The position numbers and the translations under genes were made by a program. From Lysinibacter sp. HNR (lineage in GTDB: Bacteria > Actinomycetota > Actinomycetes > Actinomycetales > Microbacteriaceae): a DNA stretch of 64,000 nucleotides. Of the stretch, positions 45,738 through 53,939 are shown one piece after another. The DNA lies in the NCBI RefSeq assembly GCF_029760935.1, contig NZ_CP121684.1, positions 1,922,001 through 1,986,000 on the forward strand, given 5' to 3'. The stretch's first letter is position 1. The number at the start of each line of letters is the position of its first letter. The notes under the pieces were generated by a model. That model made no database searches. It was not told the origin of the DNA and saw nothing but the letters and a program-made list of their open reading frames with translations.

Positions 45738-46562
45738 ATGATGGCGGGCAGAGAAGCCGAGGAGGACAGCACATTTTTACGCTCCCTCGATGCCATCGTT
45801 TTGACCGGTGGCCGTGGAACTCGCTTGGGTGGGGTGGCCAAGGCCGAGCTGCGCGTGGGAGGAGCCCGGCTCATCGATACGGTTCTGGGGGCCGCGTACG
45901 CATCCGGAAGCGAGCGTCTCATCGTTGTGGGGAGCCGCAAGGTCGCTCCCGCAAGCTTATCCGTGCTTCACACTCGTGAAGACCCCCCGTTTGGCGGACC
46001 GGTCGCGGCGCTTGCGGCCGGTCTCTCGCTCGCCACGGCAGAGTGGGTGCTTCTGCTCGCGGTTGATCTTCCCAGAGCGGCGGAACTGTGTGACCTTCTC
46101 TTGCAAGGAGCCACGGCCCGGCATAATGCGACCCAGTACCCCGCTAGCACGCTCGAGGCCGCAACCCAGGCAACCCCAACCCCAACCCCAACTCTAGACC
46201 AGACTCCTCCAGCCGCAGCCCAGGCTCCCTCACTCGCACGCGGAAGCATAAACCAGGAGTCCCCCACCACAACAGAGACAGCCCCCGAGGCCTACATCGT
46301 GCGCGACGCTCATGGAATGCTCCAGTGGTTAGCGGGCCTTTATCGCACGGAACCGCTCCAGCTGGCCATCGAAGCGTCGCTAGCGGATGCCGGTGGCAAC
46401 CCCTCGGGACTCCCCCTGCGCTCTGTTGTATCGCGGCTTCGAATAGCGGAGGTCCTTGATCAGACCGGGGCATCCGCCGATATTGATACCGAGGACGACC
46501 TAGTTTCAGCAAGGGCTTACACCGCAACAAACCCCCGCAGCAAAGGAGAACACCGTGAGTGA
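45738..46562 (+). CDS. mobA: Molybdenum cofactor guanylyltransferase (MobA-like)
   Basis: 274 residues. N-terminal nucleotidyltransferase motif AIVLTGGRGTRLGGVAKAEL near 19, PFGGPVAALAAGL near 80, LLAVDLPRA with the metal-binding Asp near 112, and late ADIDTEDDL. It attaches GMP to molybdopterin, giving the MGD form the FdhF-like enzyme needs. Residues about 135-175 are a Thr/Pro/Gln-rich insert (TPTPTPTLDQTPPAAAQ) between core strands. Overlaps the DUF6457 gene by 8 bp. Confidence 0.9.
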   Translation: MMAGREAEEDSTFLRSLDAIVLTGGRGTRLGGVAKAELRVGGARLIDTVLGAAYASGSERLIVVGSRKVAPASLSVLHTREDPPFGGPVAALAAGLSLATAEWVLLLAVDLPRAAELCDLLLQGATARHNATQYPASTLEAATQATPTPTPTLDQTPPAAAQAPSLARGSINQESPTTTETAPEAYIVRDAHGMLQWLAGLYRTEPLQLAIEASLADAGGNPSGLPLRSVVSRLRIAEVLDQTGASADIDTEDDLVSARAYTATNPRSKGEHRE

Positions 46563-46881
46563 CACCAAACACCTTCCACCGGAAGCCCTGAACGCGTGGC
46601 TGGCCGCGCTCGCCACCGAATTGGGGCTGTCTACCGACGAGGTCTCAATCCCCGTGGTTCTTGACGTGGCGAGGGACGTCGCCCACGGCGTCGCCCGCCC
46701 TGCCGCCCCGCTCAGCACCTTCCTTATGGGGTTGGCACTGGGCCGCGCACAGAGCAGTGCGCACGGAAGCGCAACGGCAACCGCGGAATCACGCACACAG
46801 GATCTGCGAGAGATAGCCGAGACCATCACGCAGCGTGCGAAGTCTTGGACCCCAGACAACGGCACAATCAAGGGAGAATAA
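46555..46881 (+). CDS. DUF6457 domain protein
   Basis: 108 residues: LNAWLAALATELGLSTDEVSI, then VLDVARDVAHGVARPAAPLSTFLMGLALGRA. This small helical family is found next to, or fused to, MobA proteins in actinobacteria. No catalytic motif is visible. By position it probably helps Moco nucleotide attachment or delivery. Overlaps mobA; moaD begins 2 bp after its stop. Confidence 0.8.
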   Translation: MSDTKHLPPEALNAWLAALATELGLSTDEVSIPVVLDVARDVAHGVARPAAPLSTFLMGLALGRAQSSAHGSATATAESRTQDLREIAETITQRAKSWTPDNGTIKGE

Positions 46882-46883
46882 CG

Positions 46884-47123
46884 ATGGTACACGTCAGACT
46901 GTTTGCGGGAGCAGCGGAGAGCGTGGGCGCGGAAGCCCTCACGTTGGGCGCACAAACCCTCGGAGAACTCACCAGGCTGCTCTCGGCTGATGGCGGGCGG
47001 GAGGTTCAATCCGTGCTTGAACGCTGCAGTTTCCTGGTGAACGGCGTCAGAAAGAGCGCTCCCGAAACACCGCTCGCCGCGGGGGCGACGGTTGATGTGA
47101 TGCCCCCGTTCGCGGGAGGATAA
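46884..47123 (+). CDS. moaD: Molybdopterin synthase sulfur carrier subunit
   Basis: 79 residues from ATG 46884 (AGGGAG upstream). Ubiquitin-like fold: VHVRLFAGAAESVGAE start, FLVNGVRK, then PLAAGATVDVMPPFAGG ending in the Gly-Gly that is thiocarboxylated. It supplies sulfur to MoaE. Last gene of the plus-strand operon and convergent with moaA. Confidence 0.93.
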   Translation: MVHVRLFAGAAESVGAEALTLGAQTLGELTRLLSADGGREVQSVLERCSFLVNGVRKSAPETPLAAGATVDVMPPFAGG

Positions 47124-47213
47124 ACTACCCAGCCATCGATAACGGCGTTCTTTCCTGCCTCCGCCTGCAGATCTGAGGGCGTGCACAACTCCGAGGGAGA
47201 TAACCTCACAGCC

Positions 47214-48347
47214 TCAACCACCTATCGCGTTCATCGGTCGATCGGGCTGCAAAAATCCCGGATCGTTAATGCCGTGTCCCGGCAGTTTACCCGTGATACA
47301 GCGACGCATGAGGGCCGCGATATCCTCGTCCGTGGCCCCACCCCTCACCAGTGGAATCAGGTTGGACTCCGTGCGAGAAAAAAGACAGTTACGTAGCTGG
47401 CCGTCTGCGGTGAGGCGAACCCTGTCGCACGCGTGACAGAACGGCGCGGTGACCGAGGCGATCACACCCACGGTGCTTTCCGTGCCGTTCACGTACCAGA
47501 GCTCGGCGGGCGCCGCCCCACGCTGCGGCACCGGTGTGAGCGTGAACCTGGCGCGCAGGCTCTCCAGTATCTCCTCGCCCGACACCATCTCGACGCGTGA
47601 CCACGTGTGTCCCGCGTCCAGGGGCATCTGCTCGATAAAGCGCATCTGGGCGTTATTCTCGAGGGCAAATGCCACCAAGTCGGCAAGCTCATCGTCGTTC
47701 ACCCCTCGCATCGCCACCGCGTTAATCTTGAGCGGCGCAAGGCCGGATAGACGAGCAACCTCAATCCCGGCTAAAACCTCCGCGAGTTTATCCCTGCGCG
47801 TGAGTTCGTGAAACCGATCACGACGAAGCGTATCCAGGCTAATATTAACCCGCTGCAGTCCTGCCGCAACCAGGTCGTCCATCAGCGCGGGAAGCCGGAT
47901 GCCGTTTGTGGTCATTGCCACACCAAGCGGCCCCGATTCCCCCTCAATGCGGGCTATTCGGCGAACAACATCAACGATGTCTTGGCGCAGCAACGGCTCG
48001 CCTCCCGTGAGCCGTATGCTCGTGATCCCCAGCGACGCGGCAACACGCACCACCCGTTCAAGCTCATCGCTGGTTAGGATGCTCGACTTGGCTAGCCAGG
48101 GAACCCCCTCCTCGGGCATACAGTAGGTGCAGCGGAGGGAACACTTATCGGTGAGGGAGATGCGCAGGTCACGATGAACCCGACCAAAACGATCAACCAG
48201 CCCGCCCTTATCCGCCGCGGCACCCGATTCTTGAACCGCTGTTTCACTCAGCCGAACGTACTCGACCGCCGAGCCCGGTCGGCGAGTAAGGGTGAGGGGA
48301 ACCGGCCCGCGGGAGCCTCCAGCGCGAGGAGAGTCACAAACGGTCAT
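47214..48347 (-). CDS. moaA: GTP 3',8-cyclase (radical SAM)
   Basis: 377 residues from ATG 48347, overlapping the moaE stop (ATGA). Radical SAM motif CSLRCTYC near residue 73, LTGGEPLLRQDI near 115, the second Fe-S site in FCHACDRVRLTADGQLRNCLFS near 318, and the C-terminal Gly-Gly of MoaA. First step of molybdopterin synthesis. It has an N-terminal extension of about 45 residues. Confidence 0.95.
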   Translation of the reverse strand: MTVCDSPRAGGSRGPVPLTLTRRPGSAVEYVRLSETAVQESGAAADKGGLVDRFGRVHRDLRISLTDKCSLRCTYCMPEEGVPWLAKSSILTSDELERVVRVAASLGITSIRLTGGEPLLRQDIVDVVRRIARIEGESGPLGVAMTTNGIRLPALMDDLVAAGLQRVNISLDTLRRDRFHELTRRDKLAEVLAGIEVARLSGLAPLKINAVAMRGVNDDELADLVAFALENNAQMRFIEQMPLDAGHTWSRVEMVSGEEILESLRARFTLTPVPQRGAAPAELWYVNGTESTVGVIASVTAPFCHACDRVRLTADGQLRNCLFSRTESNLIPLVRGGATDEDIAALMRRCITGKLPGHGINDPGFLQPDRPMNAIGG

Positions 48348-48757
48348 GAGAGTCCCACCCAATCGTGTGTGCCGTCCGCCCGATGCTGTTTTTTCCACAC
48401 GGGTAGCTCGGCTTTGATCGCCTCGATGAGTTTCCGGCTTACCTCGTAGGCTTCCGCCCGGTGAGCGCTCGACACGCACACGATGACCGCCAGGTCACCC
48501 ACCTCAAGGCGTCCCACCCGATGGCTTACCGCAACGAGGATTCCGTTCGGAACGATACGCTCTACCAGGCCGCGCAACACCTCCACCGCCGAGGGGTGGG
48601 CACTGTATTCCAGCAGGGTGACCGGCCCGGTTACCGCGGGGTCGTGATCCCGCACCCGTCCGATGAAGGTCACCACCGCACCACTGTGCGGAGAATCCAC
48701 AGCCTCGAGGTGACTCGCAAGATCGAGGGGGGTATCGCTGATGCGCAAAATGGTCAT
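48344..48757 (-). CDS. moaE: Molybdopterin synthase catalytic subunit
   Basis: 137 residues. GAVVTFIGRVRDHD near 27, LEYSAHPSA near 49, VAVSHRVGRLEVGDLAVIV near 76 and EAIKAELPVWKKQ near 112 with the catalytic Lys pair. With MoaD it converts cyclic pyranopterin to molybdopterin. It lies 2 bp after the mogA stop and overlaps moaA. Confidence 0.95.
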   Translation of the reverse strand: MTILRISDTPLDLASHLEAVDSPHSGAVVTFIGRVRDHDPAVTGPVTLLEYSAHPSAVEVLRGLVERIVPNGILVAVSHRVGRLEVGDLAVIVCVSSAHRAEAYEVSRKLIEAIKAELPVWKKQHRADGTHDWVGLS

Positions 48758-48759
48758 TA

Positions 48760-49377
48760 TTATCCGTGGTCTCCGCCGCTGAGCTGATGGTCGAGGTGGG
48801 GAAGCAGAGGAAGCAGCACACGCAGGCCACTAGCGACGGCCTTGGGCGAGCCCGGGAGATTAACAATCACGGCGGCACCCAAAAAGTTAGCAACGCCCGA
48901 ACCCTCACCGGCTCTCGAACCCTCACCAACTCTCGACCTCTCACCGAAATTCACGGAACCGTGTTCCCCTGAAACGTCGCCCGTGGGAACTCCCCTCGCA
49001 ACACCGGCGATGCCACGCGAGAGCGCGGCAAATGGAGTCTGCGTAAGACCGTCAATCCGAATAGCCTCGACGATGCCGGGAAGCTCCGTGCTGAGAAAGG
49101 GGCGGGTTGCTTCAGGTGTGAGATCGCGAGGTGAGACGCCGGTTCCCCCCAGGGTGATCACAAACCGTGCCCCCTCGGCCAGCGCCTCACGCAACGCACG
49201 AGAAACGGTCTCCAGGCCGTCGCTTACCAGGCGGAGCGGCTGCACCTCATATCCCGCGTTCTCTAGGTGAGAAACAGCTAGGGGACCCGAAACGTCGTCA
49301 CGAATCCCGGCCGCACCTCGATCGGACACCGCGATCACTGCAACCCTCGGTGGCTGCGGCAAAACGGTGACGTCCAT
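48760..49377 (-). CDS. Molybdopterin adenylyltransferase (MogA/MoaB)
   Basis: 205 residues from ATG 49377; the longer upstream frame runs through the promoter region. VAVIAVSDRGAAGIRDDVSGP near 12, then ITLGGTGVSPRDLTPEAT near 73, PGIVEAIR and the late VNLPGSPKAVASGLRVLLPLL are MogA/MoaB motifs. It adenylates molybdopterin before Mo insertion by MoeA. A 15-25 residue insert (GERSRVGEGSRAGEGSG) sits near residue 145. First gene of the mog-moaE-moaA operon, divergent from fdhA. Confidence 0.92.
   Translation of the reverse strand: MDVTVLPQPPRVAVIAVSDRGAAGIRDDVSGPLAVSHLENAGYEVQPLRLVSDGLETVSRALREALAEGARFVITLGGTGVSPRDLTPEATRPFLSTELPGIVEAIRIDGLTQTPFAALSRGIAGVARGVPTGDVSGEHGSVNFGERSRVGEGSRAGEGSGVANFLGAAVIVNLPGSPKAVASGLRVLLPLLPHLDHQLSGGDHG
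48895..48948. repeat. Three 18-bp repeats inside mogA/moaB
   Basis: Units 48895-48912, 48913-48930 and 48931-48948 read (T/G)C(T/C)CGA(A)CC(C/T)TCACC with few differences. They encode the six-residue steps of a (GEGSRA/V)-like insert in the adenylyltransferase and keep the reading frame. Confidence 0.8.
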
Positions 49378-49470
49378 GCCACTAACAATAGTCGTGAACG
49401 GTCGGCTTCTCCACGCGCAACGGGATTTATATAGCAAATATTTCACAACTATAATTGCACAAACAAAAAG

Positions 49471-49513
49471 AAATAATCTAATTGTTGGATTATTTTTCAA
49501 CGTAACGTACACT
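49471..49513 (+). promoter_or_regulatory. Promoter and operator-like palindrome of fdhA
   Basis: TTGGAT at 49485-49490 and TACACT at 49508-49513 are 17 bp apart. AAATAATC (49471-49478) is repeated inverted as GATTATTT (49488-49495), overlapping the -35 box, so a bound repressor would block the promoter. The TSS would be about 60 bp before the GTG start. Confidence 0.6.
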
Positions 49514-49580
49514 AATCCACAATGATCATGCTCCGTTCCTATCGGTAGCGCCCACAAATTACGATCAAGGAGGATCTTCC

Positions 49581-50801
49581 GTGTCAAAAAATAGAGCCGT
49601 CGCTTACAAGGGTCCCGGCGAGGTTGAGGTCATTGACATCGACTACCCCACGTTTGAGCTCAAGGAGGGTCCCGGGGTAAACCCCGCCAATGTGGGCCGC
49701 AAGGTCCCACACGGTGTTATTCTCAAAACGATCGCCACAAATATCTGCGGATCGGATCAGCACATGGTTCGAGGGCGCACCACCGCCCCCATCGATCTGG
49801 TGCTTGGACACGAGATCACGGGAGAGGTTGTTGAAACCGGGCCGGACGTTGAGTTTATCAAGGTCGGCGACATCGTCTCCGTGCCCTTTAATATCTCCTG
49901 CGGACGCTGCCGCAATTGCAAGGAACGCAAGACCGGAATCTGTCTCAACGTTAATCCGGATCGCCCGGGCAGCGCCTACGGCTATGTAGACATGGGTGGC
50001 TGGGTGGGCGGACAGGCCGAGTACGTTCTGGTGCCCTACGCGGACTGGAACCTCCTCAAGTTTCCCGACCGCGACCAGGCCCTCGAAAAGATCATGGACC
50101 TCACGATGCTCTCCGATATTTTCCCCACGGGCTTCCACGGGGCCGTCACCGCCGGGGTGGGAGTGGGATCAACCGTCTACGTTGCGGGAGCCGGTCCGGT
50201 AGGACTTGCCGCGGCAACGGGAGCACAACTACTCGGCGCCGCCGTGGTTATTGTCGGGGATATGAACGAGCAGAGACTCGCCCAGGCCCGCAGCTTTGGC
50301 TGCGAGACAATCGACCTCACCAGGGGAGAACCCTCCGAGCAGATCGAGCAGATCCTGGGGATTCCCGAGGTCGACTGCGGCATCGACGCGGTGGGGTTTG
50401 AGGCGCGCGGTCATGGGCAGGGCTCGGGACAAGAAGCCCCCGCCACGGTGCTCAACTCCCTCATGGACATTACCACGGCAGGAGGCTCTGTGGGCATTCC
50501 GGGCCTCTACGTCACGGGAGACCCGGGCGGGGTAGACATCGCAGCGCAAAAGGGTTCCCTCTCGCTCAGCCTCGGCACCGGCTGGGCTAAATCACTGTCG
50601 TTTGCAACCGGCCAGTGTCCGGTAATGAAGTATCACCGCGGCCTCATGCAAATGATCCTGCACGATCGGGCCCACATCGCTAAAAACGTCAACGCTCAGG
50701 CAATCACGCTTGAGGATGCGCCCCGCGGATACGCCGAGTTTGACGCGGGTGCCGCCACCAAGTTTGTACTCAACCCCAACGGGTATCTCGACGGCAAATA
50801 A
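49581..50801 (+). CDS. fdhA: Glutathione-independent formaldehyde dehydrogenase
   Basis: 406 residues from GTG 49581 with AAGGAGG 6-8 bases upstream. Zinc alcohol dehydrogenase family: ATNICGSDQHMVRGRT (catalytic Zn Cys), LGHEITGEVVE, the structural-zinc cluster C-GR-C-RN-C-KERKTGI-C near 110, Rossmann VAGAGPVGLAAATGAQLLGA near 197, and the FdhA-specific KSLSFATGQCPVMKYHRGLMQMI near 345. It oxidises formaldehyde to formate with bound NAD, feeding the formate pool used by the FdhF-like enzyme. Close relatives can dismutate aldehydes. Ends the cluster; convergent with recO. Confidence 0.93.
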   Translation: MSKNRAVAYKGPGEVEVIDIDYPTFELKEGPGVNPANVGRKVPHGVILKTIATNICGSDQHMVRGRTTAPIDLVLGHEITGEVVETGPDVEFIKVGDIVSVPFNISCGRCRNCKERKTGICLNVNPDRPGSAYGYVDMGGWVGGQAEYVLVPYADWNLLKFPDRDQALEKIMDLTMLSDIFPTGFHGAVTAGVGVGSTVYVAGAGPVGLAAATGAQLLGAAVVIVGDMNEQRLAQARSFGCETIDLTRGEPSEQIEQILGIPEVDCGIDAVGFEARGHGQGSGQEAPATVLNSLMDITTAGGSVGIPGLYVTGDPGGVDIAAQKGSLSLSLGTGWAKSLSFATGQCPVMKYHRGLMQMILHDRAHIAKNVNAQAITLEDAPRGYAEFDAGAATKFVLNPNGYLDGK

Positions 50802-50841
50802 CGGGTCCCCGCATCCTCAACAACACGCCGAAATCTCCTCG

Positions 50842-51582
50842 TTAGGCATATCCGTGCCGGAGCGAGCGGATTCCTCTCTCGATGTGAAACTGGGTGTAGG
50901 CCGCAACAAATCCGTGGGCCTGCACCCGTGTTTCCTCGCTGTGAACTTCAGCCTGCTCCCACTCTCCCGCCAGGAGGGCCGCCAATAAAGCCACCGCTTC
51001 CCCCGGGAGACGCGGCGAACCGGGTGGCGCGCATTCATCACACACGGTTCCCCCCTGCTGCACCGCCAGGGCAACGGTCCGTCCCGCACCCCGTAAAACC
51101 TCCCGACCGCAGCGCACACACTCGGCAAAATTGGGGGCCCATCCGGCAAGCGCGAGTGAGCGTAGAAGGTAGGAGTCGCGCACAAGCCCCACCGAATGCT
51201 CGCCTCGAGATAGCGAGCGCAGGGCGCCAACCAGAAGCATGTACTGCTGCCGTGCGGGTTCTCCGTCGGTGAGCTTTTCGGCGGTCTCAACCATAACGTT
51301 TGCCGCGTGATACGCGTCGTAGTCGGCGGCTATCTGAGCGCCGTATGATCCAAGGGTTTCTGCCTGGGTGACGGTGTCCAGGGTACGTCCCTCGTAAAAC
51401 TGCACATCTGCGACCATAAAGGGTTCGAGCCGGGCACCAAATTTCGAGGCGGTGCGACGTACCCCCTTAGCAACGGCCCGTATCTGACCGTTATCTCGGC
51501 TGAGCATCGTAACTATTCTGTCGGACTCCCCTAGTTTATGGGTGCGCAGCACGATGACTTCATCACGATACAGCATGGGCAT
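50842..51582 (-). CDS. recO: DNA repair protein RecO
   Basis: 246 residues. OB-fold start [28 protein letters not shown], the [17 protein letters not shown] segment and a C-terminal zinc site with CVRCG near 158 and CDEC near 180. RecO works with RecF/RecR to load RecA on gapped DNA. Start could be ATG 51582 or 51576. Expected directly upstream of uppS; here it is separated from it by the C1/Moco cluster. Confidence 0.93.
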   Translation of the reverse strand: MPMLYRDEVIVLRTHKLGESDRIVTMLSRDNGQIRAVAKGVRRTASKFGARLEPFMVADVQFYEGRTLDTVTQAETLGSYGAQIAADYDAYHAANVMVETAEKLTDGEPARQQYMLLVGALRSLSRGEHSVGLVRDSYLLRSLALAGWAPNFAECVRCGREVLRGAGRTVALAVQQGGTVCDECAPPGSPRLPGEAVALLAALLAGEWEQAEVHSEETRVQAHGFVAAYTQFHIERGIRSLRHGYA

Positions 51583-51619
51583 GTATCAATTATCCACCCA
51601 AGTACGAGAGAATTAGTGA

Positions 51620-52525
51620 GTGCTTAACTCCAGCTTTTCGGTCCCCCTCTGGGGCGACATGGTCGCGGTCGGAATTGGTAGCCTCCAGGGTGCCATGTTT
51701 GCCGCGGGATTTAAAAAGATAGACCTGCTGGGGATTTCTATTATTGGCGTTGCAACGGGGTTGGGCGGGGGTCTTCTGCGCGACCTGCTTCTCGGGGTCA
51801 CTCCCCTGGCGTTCCAGAGCAATCTGTACCTGATCACCGCCACCCTTGCGGCCCTGGTGGGTATGCTTTTGCAGCGCATCTTTACCCGTCTGGATCCCGT
51901 GATTACGATTTTAGATGCCGTCACGATCGGCCTGTTTGCCGCCATTGGAACAACCAAGTCACTGTCCCTAGGGCTTCCCGTTGTTCCCTCGATTTTTATC
52001 GGGTGTATCGCGGCGGTTGGCGGGTCTATACTCCGGGACATCTTTATTAATCTTCCCATCGCGGTGATGCACGTGGGATCTTTCTACGCGGTGGCACCGA
52101 TCGCGGGCTCCGTCATCCTGGTGGGCTGCCTCGTCATCGGACAGCCGGTAGAGATTGCAGCCCTGGTGTGTGTTGTGGTTACCACCGTGATTCGTCTGCT
52201 CGCGGTTCGCTACGGCTGGAGCCTGCCCGAACAGAAAGCGCTGAGCCTCGTCCTGCGTCGACCCCGCCAGGGAGATGGTGACGCACCAATTGTACCCAAG
52301 GGCAGCTCGCGCCCTCTCTCGCTACGCCGTCGTCGCCCCGGGGAAGCACCACACACGGGTTCCACCTCCACTCGTGCCCACACGTCCACCATCCCGGTGA
52401 TCCGCCCCACCACCACAAGCATCTCGATCGTCCGTGCTAAACACGAGCAGCGGCAGCCCCACGACCAGCCGAAAGACGCTACACCCGCCAAGCGCAAGAA
52501 ACCAAGAACTCCCAAAAATGACTAA
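51620..52525 (+). CDS. TRIC/UPF0126-family cation channel-like membrane protein
   Basis: 301 residues, GTG start. Seven membrane segments in two repeats, each with a Gly-rich helix ending in Arg-Asp (GGGLLRDLLLG near 56 and GGSILRDIFI near 140), the mark of the UPF0126/TRIC trimeric cation channels. The C-terminal 85 residues are basic and low complexity (SLRRRRPGEAP ... KRKKPRTPKND) and cytosolic. Divergent from recO by 37 bp. Confidence 0.88.
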   Translation: MLNSSFSVPLWGDMVAVGIGSLQGAMFAAGFKKIDLLGISIIGVATGLGGGLLRDLLLGVTPLAFQSNLYLITATLAALVGMLLQRIFTRLDPVITILDAVTIGLFAAIGTTKSLSLGLPVVPSIFIGCIAAVGGSILRDIFINLPIAVMHVGSFYAVAPIAGSVILVGCLVIGQPVEIAALVCVVVTTVIRLLAVRYGWSLPEQKALSLVLRRPRQGDGDAPIVPKGSSRPLSLRRRRPGEAPHTGSTSTRAHTSTIPVIRPTTTSISIVRAKHEQRQPHDQPKDATPAKRKKPRTPKND

Positions 52526-52667
52526 ATCCTGGTTATGAGCCGCAGCCCCTGCGTCGCATCCACGCCGATCATGTCATCACAACAATCGTTGGAACGTCGC
52601 TGATTGCGCGCGACACAGCTCCACAGTGTCGACCACCTCACCATTAATGAAATAAGCCTCAAACCAG

Positions 52668-52696
52668 TTGACAGTCGCTTATTTAGATGTTAGAAT
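52668..52696 (+). promoter_or_regulatory. Consensus-like sigma-70 promoter
   Basis: TTGACA (52668-52673), a 17-bp spacer and TAGAAT (52691-52696). It should produce a transcript with a leader of about 95 nt before the 91-residue gene at 52795. Confidence 0.7.
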
Positions 52697-52794
52697 TTTT
52701 TCTTTAGTCGCCATAACTCGCATCCAATTTAATGGGGATTTGCTTGAGTTGCCACTGAGCGCGCGACACTCACATTCGTAAGAAAGGACAGCGT

Positions 52795-53070
52795 ATGTCT
52801 GCCATAAATAACACAATAGAAAATCACTCGATACAGTTGCCCGAAATAGTGGACGAGGTAAAAAGCTTCCCCCACCACGGCGACTCCTACACGTTTACAG
52901 CGATCAGCCCCGGTGTGTGGCTCGTCTACATTGCAAGCCATCCCGAGTATAGGGGCACCCTGCTCCGGCGTGGCGATGTCTTTGACTACACGGCCAAAGA
53001 CATCGTGAATGGAACCTACCATTTCCACCTCAGGGGGACGTCGCTACAAGAAATTTTGGGCTTCATCTAA
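52795..53070 (+). CDS. Small protein of unknown function
   Basis: 91 residues, ATG preceded by AAAGGA at proper spacing and by a near-consensus promoter. Sequence features: no signal or membrane segment; aromatic and His-rich middle (SFPHHGDSYTF, then GVWLVYIASHPEYRG) and YHFHLRGTSLQEILGFI at the end. I do not recognise a family. The good expression signals suggest a real gene. Its neighbour downstream is a DUF3105 gene 212 bp away. Confidence 0.65.
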   Translation: MSAINNTIENHSIQLPEIVDEVKSFPHHGDSYTFTAISPGVWLVYIASHPEYRGTLLRRGDVFDYTAKDIVNGTYHFHLRGTSLQEILGFI

Positions 53071-53282
53071 ACGAGCGGACCGTACCGTTTATCCTTTGCG
53101 GAGTGCCTGTTTACACCACGCTCTGAGACCTGCAAAACTCTCATTTCCTGACAGATTTCCAATACATACACAGCACCTCCACAGACTTTCCTCAGCCTTC
53201 AATTGACACGACAAGTATCCTGTTGTAGCAGCCAATTTTAATAAGGCCTGCTCAACCCCCCGACCCCCTGAGGACATAACTC

Positions 53283-53936
53283 GTGACGAAGAATAAAGGA
53301 CAGAGCACAAAGCAGCTTCGTGAGGAACGACGCCAAGAAAAGCTGACGGAGTTCCGTAAGCAGCAGGCCCGCAGCAAACGAAACAAAAAAATCGGCGTTG
53401 GGGTTGGAATTACTGCCGGAGTGCTTGTCGCCGGACTTATTGTTGGTGTGATCGCCACCTCGCTTAACGCTCCCACTCGCGACGAAATCGCAATCGAGGG
53501 CGTTGACACCTACGCAAACCTCACGAACAACCACGTGACTGGAACCGTAAACTACGAGCAGGATCCTCCGGTTGGTGGCGACCACAACCAGTACTGGCTG
53601 AACTGTGGCGCGTACACCGAAGAGGTGCCCACAGAAAATGCCGTTCACTCGCTTGAGCACGGTGCCGTGTGGGTTACGTACAACAGGGACCTCCTATCGG
53701 AAGACGAGGTGCGAGAGTTGCGCAGCAAGCTCCCCAGCTCCTATGTCATCCTTTCGCCCCGCTCCGATCTGCCCTCCCCCATCGTCATGAGTGCCTGGGG
53801 TGCACAGCTCCAGCTCGAAGAGGCATCGGACAGCCGTATCCAGCCCTTCCTTGATAAGTTCTGGCGCTCACCCGCAGCCCCAGAGCCCGGAGCATCCTGC
53901 ACCGGAGCAATCGACGGTCCCGGCAAAGACTCCTAG
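53283..53936 (+). CDS. DUF3105 membrane-anchored protein
   Basis: 217 residues, GTG start. A charged Lys/Arg/Glu/Gln-rich cytosolic lead (1-45), one membrane segment (IGVGVGITAGVLVAGLIVGVIA), then the DUF3105 domain outside with PPVGGDHNQYWLNCGAY, ENAVHSLEHGAVWVTY and the late CTGAI. The conserved His residues (GGDH, HSLEHG) and two Cys suggest metal binding or disulfide. Function unknown. It is 3 bp before a DUF305 gene; this pair recurs in actinobacteria. Confidence 0.85.
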   Translation: MTKNKGQSTKQLREERRQEKLTEFRKQQARSKRNKKIGVGVGITAGVLVAGLIVGVIATSLNAPTRDEIAIEGVDTYANLTNNHVTGTVNYEQDPPVGGDHNQYWLNCGAYTEEVPTENAVHSLEHGAVWVTYNRDLLSEDEVRELRSKLPSSYVILSPRSDLPSPIVMSAWGAQLQLEEASDSRIQPFLDKFWRSPAAPEPGASCTGAIDGPGKDS

Positions 53937-53939
53937 TCC

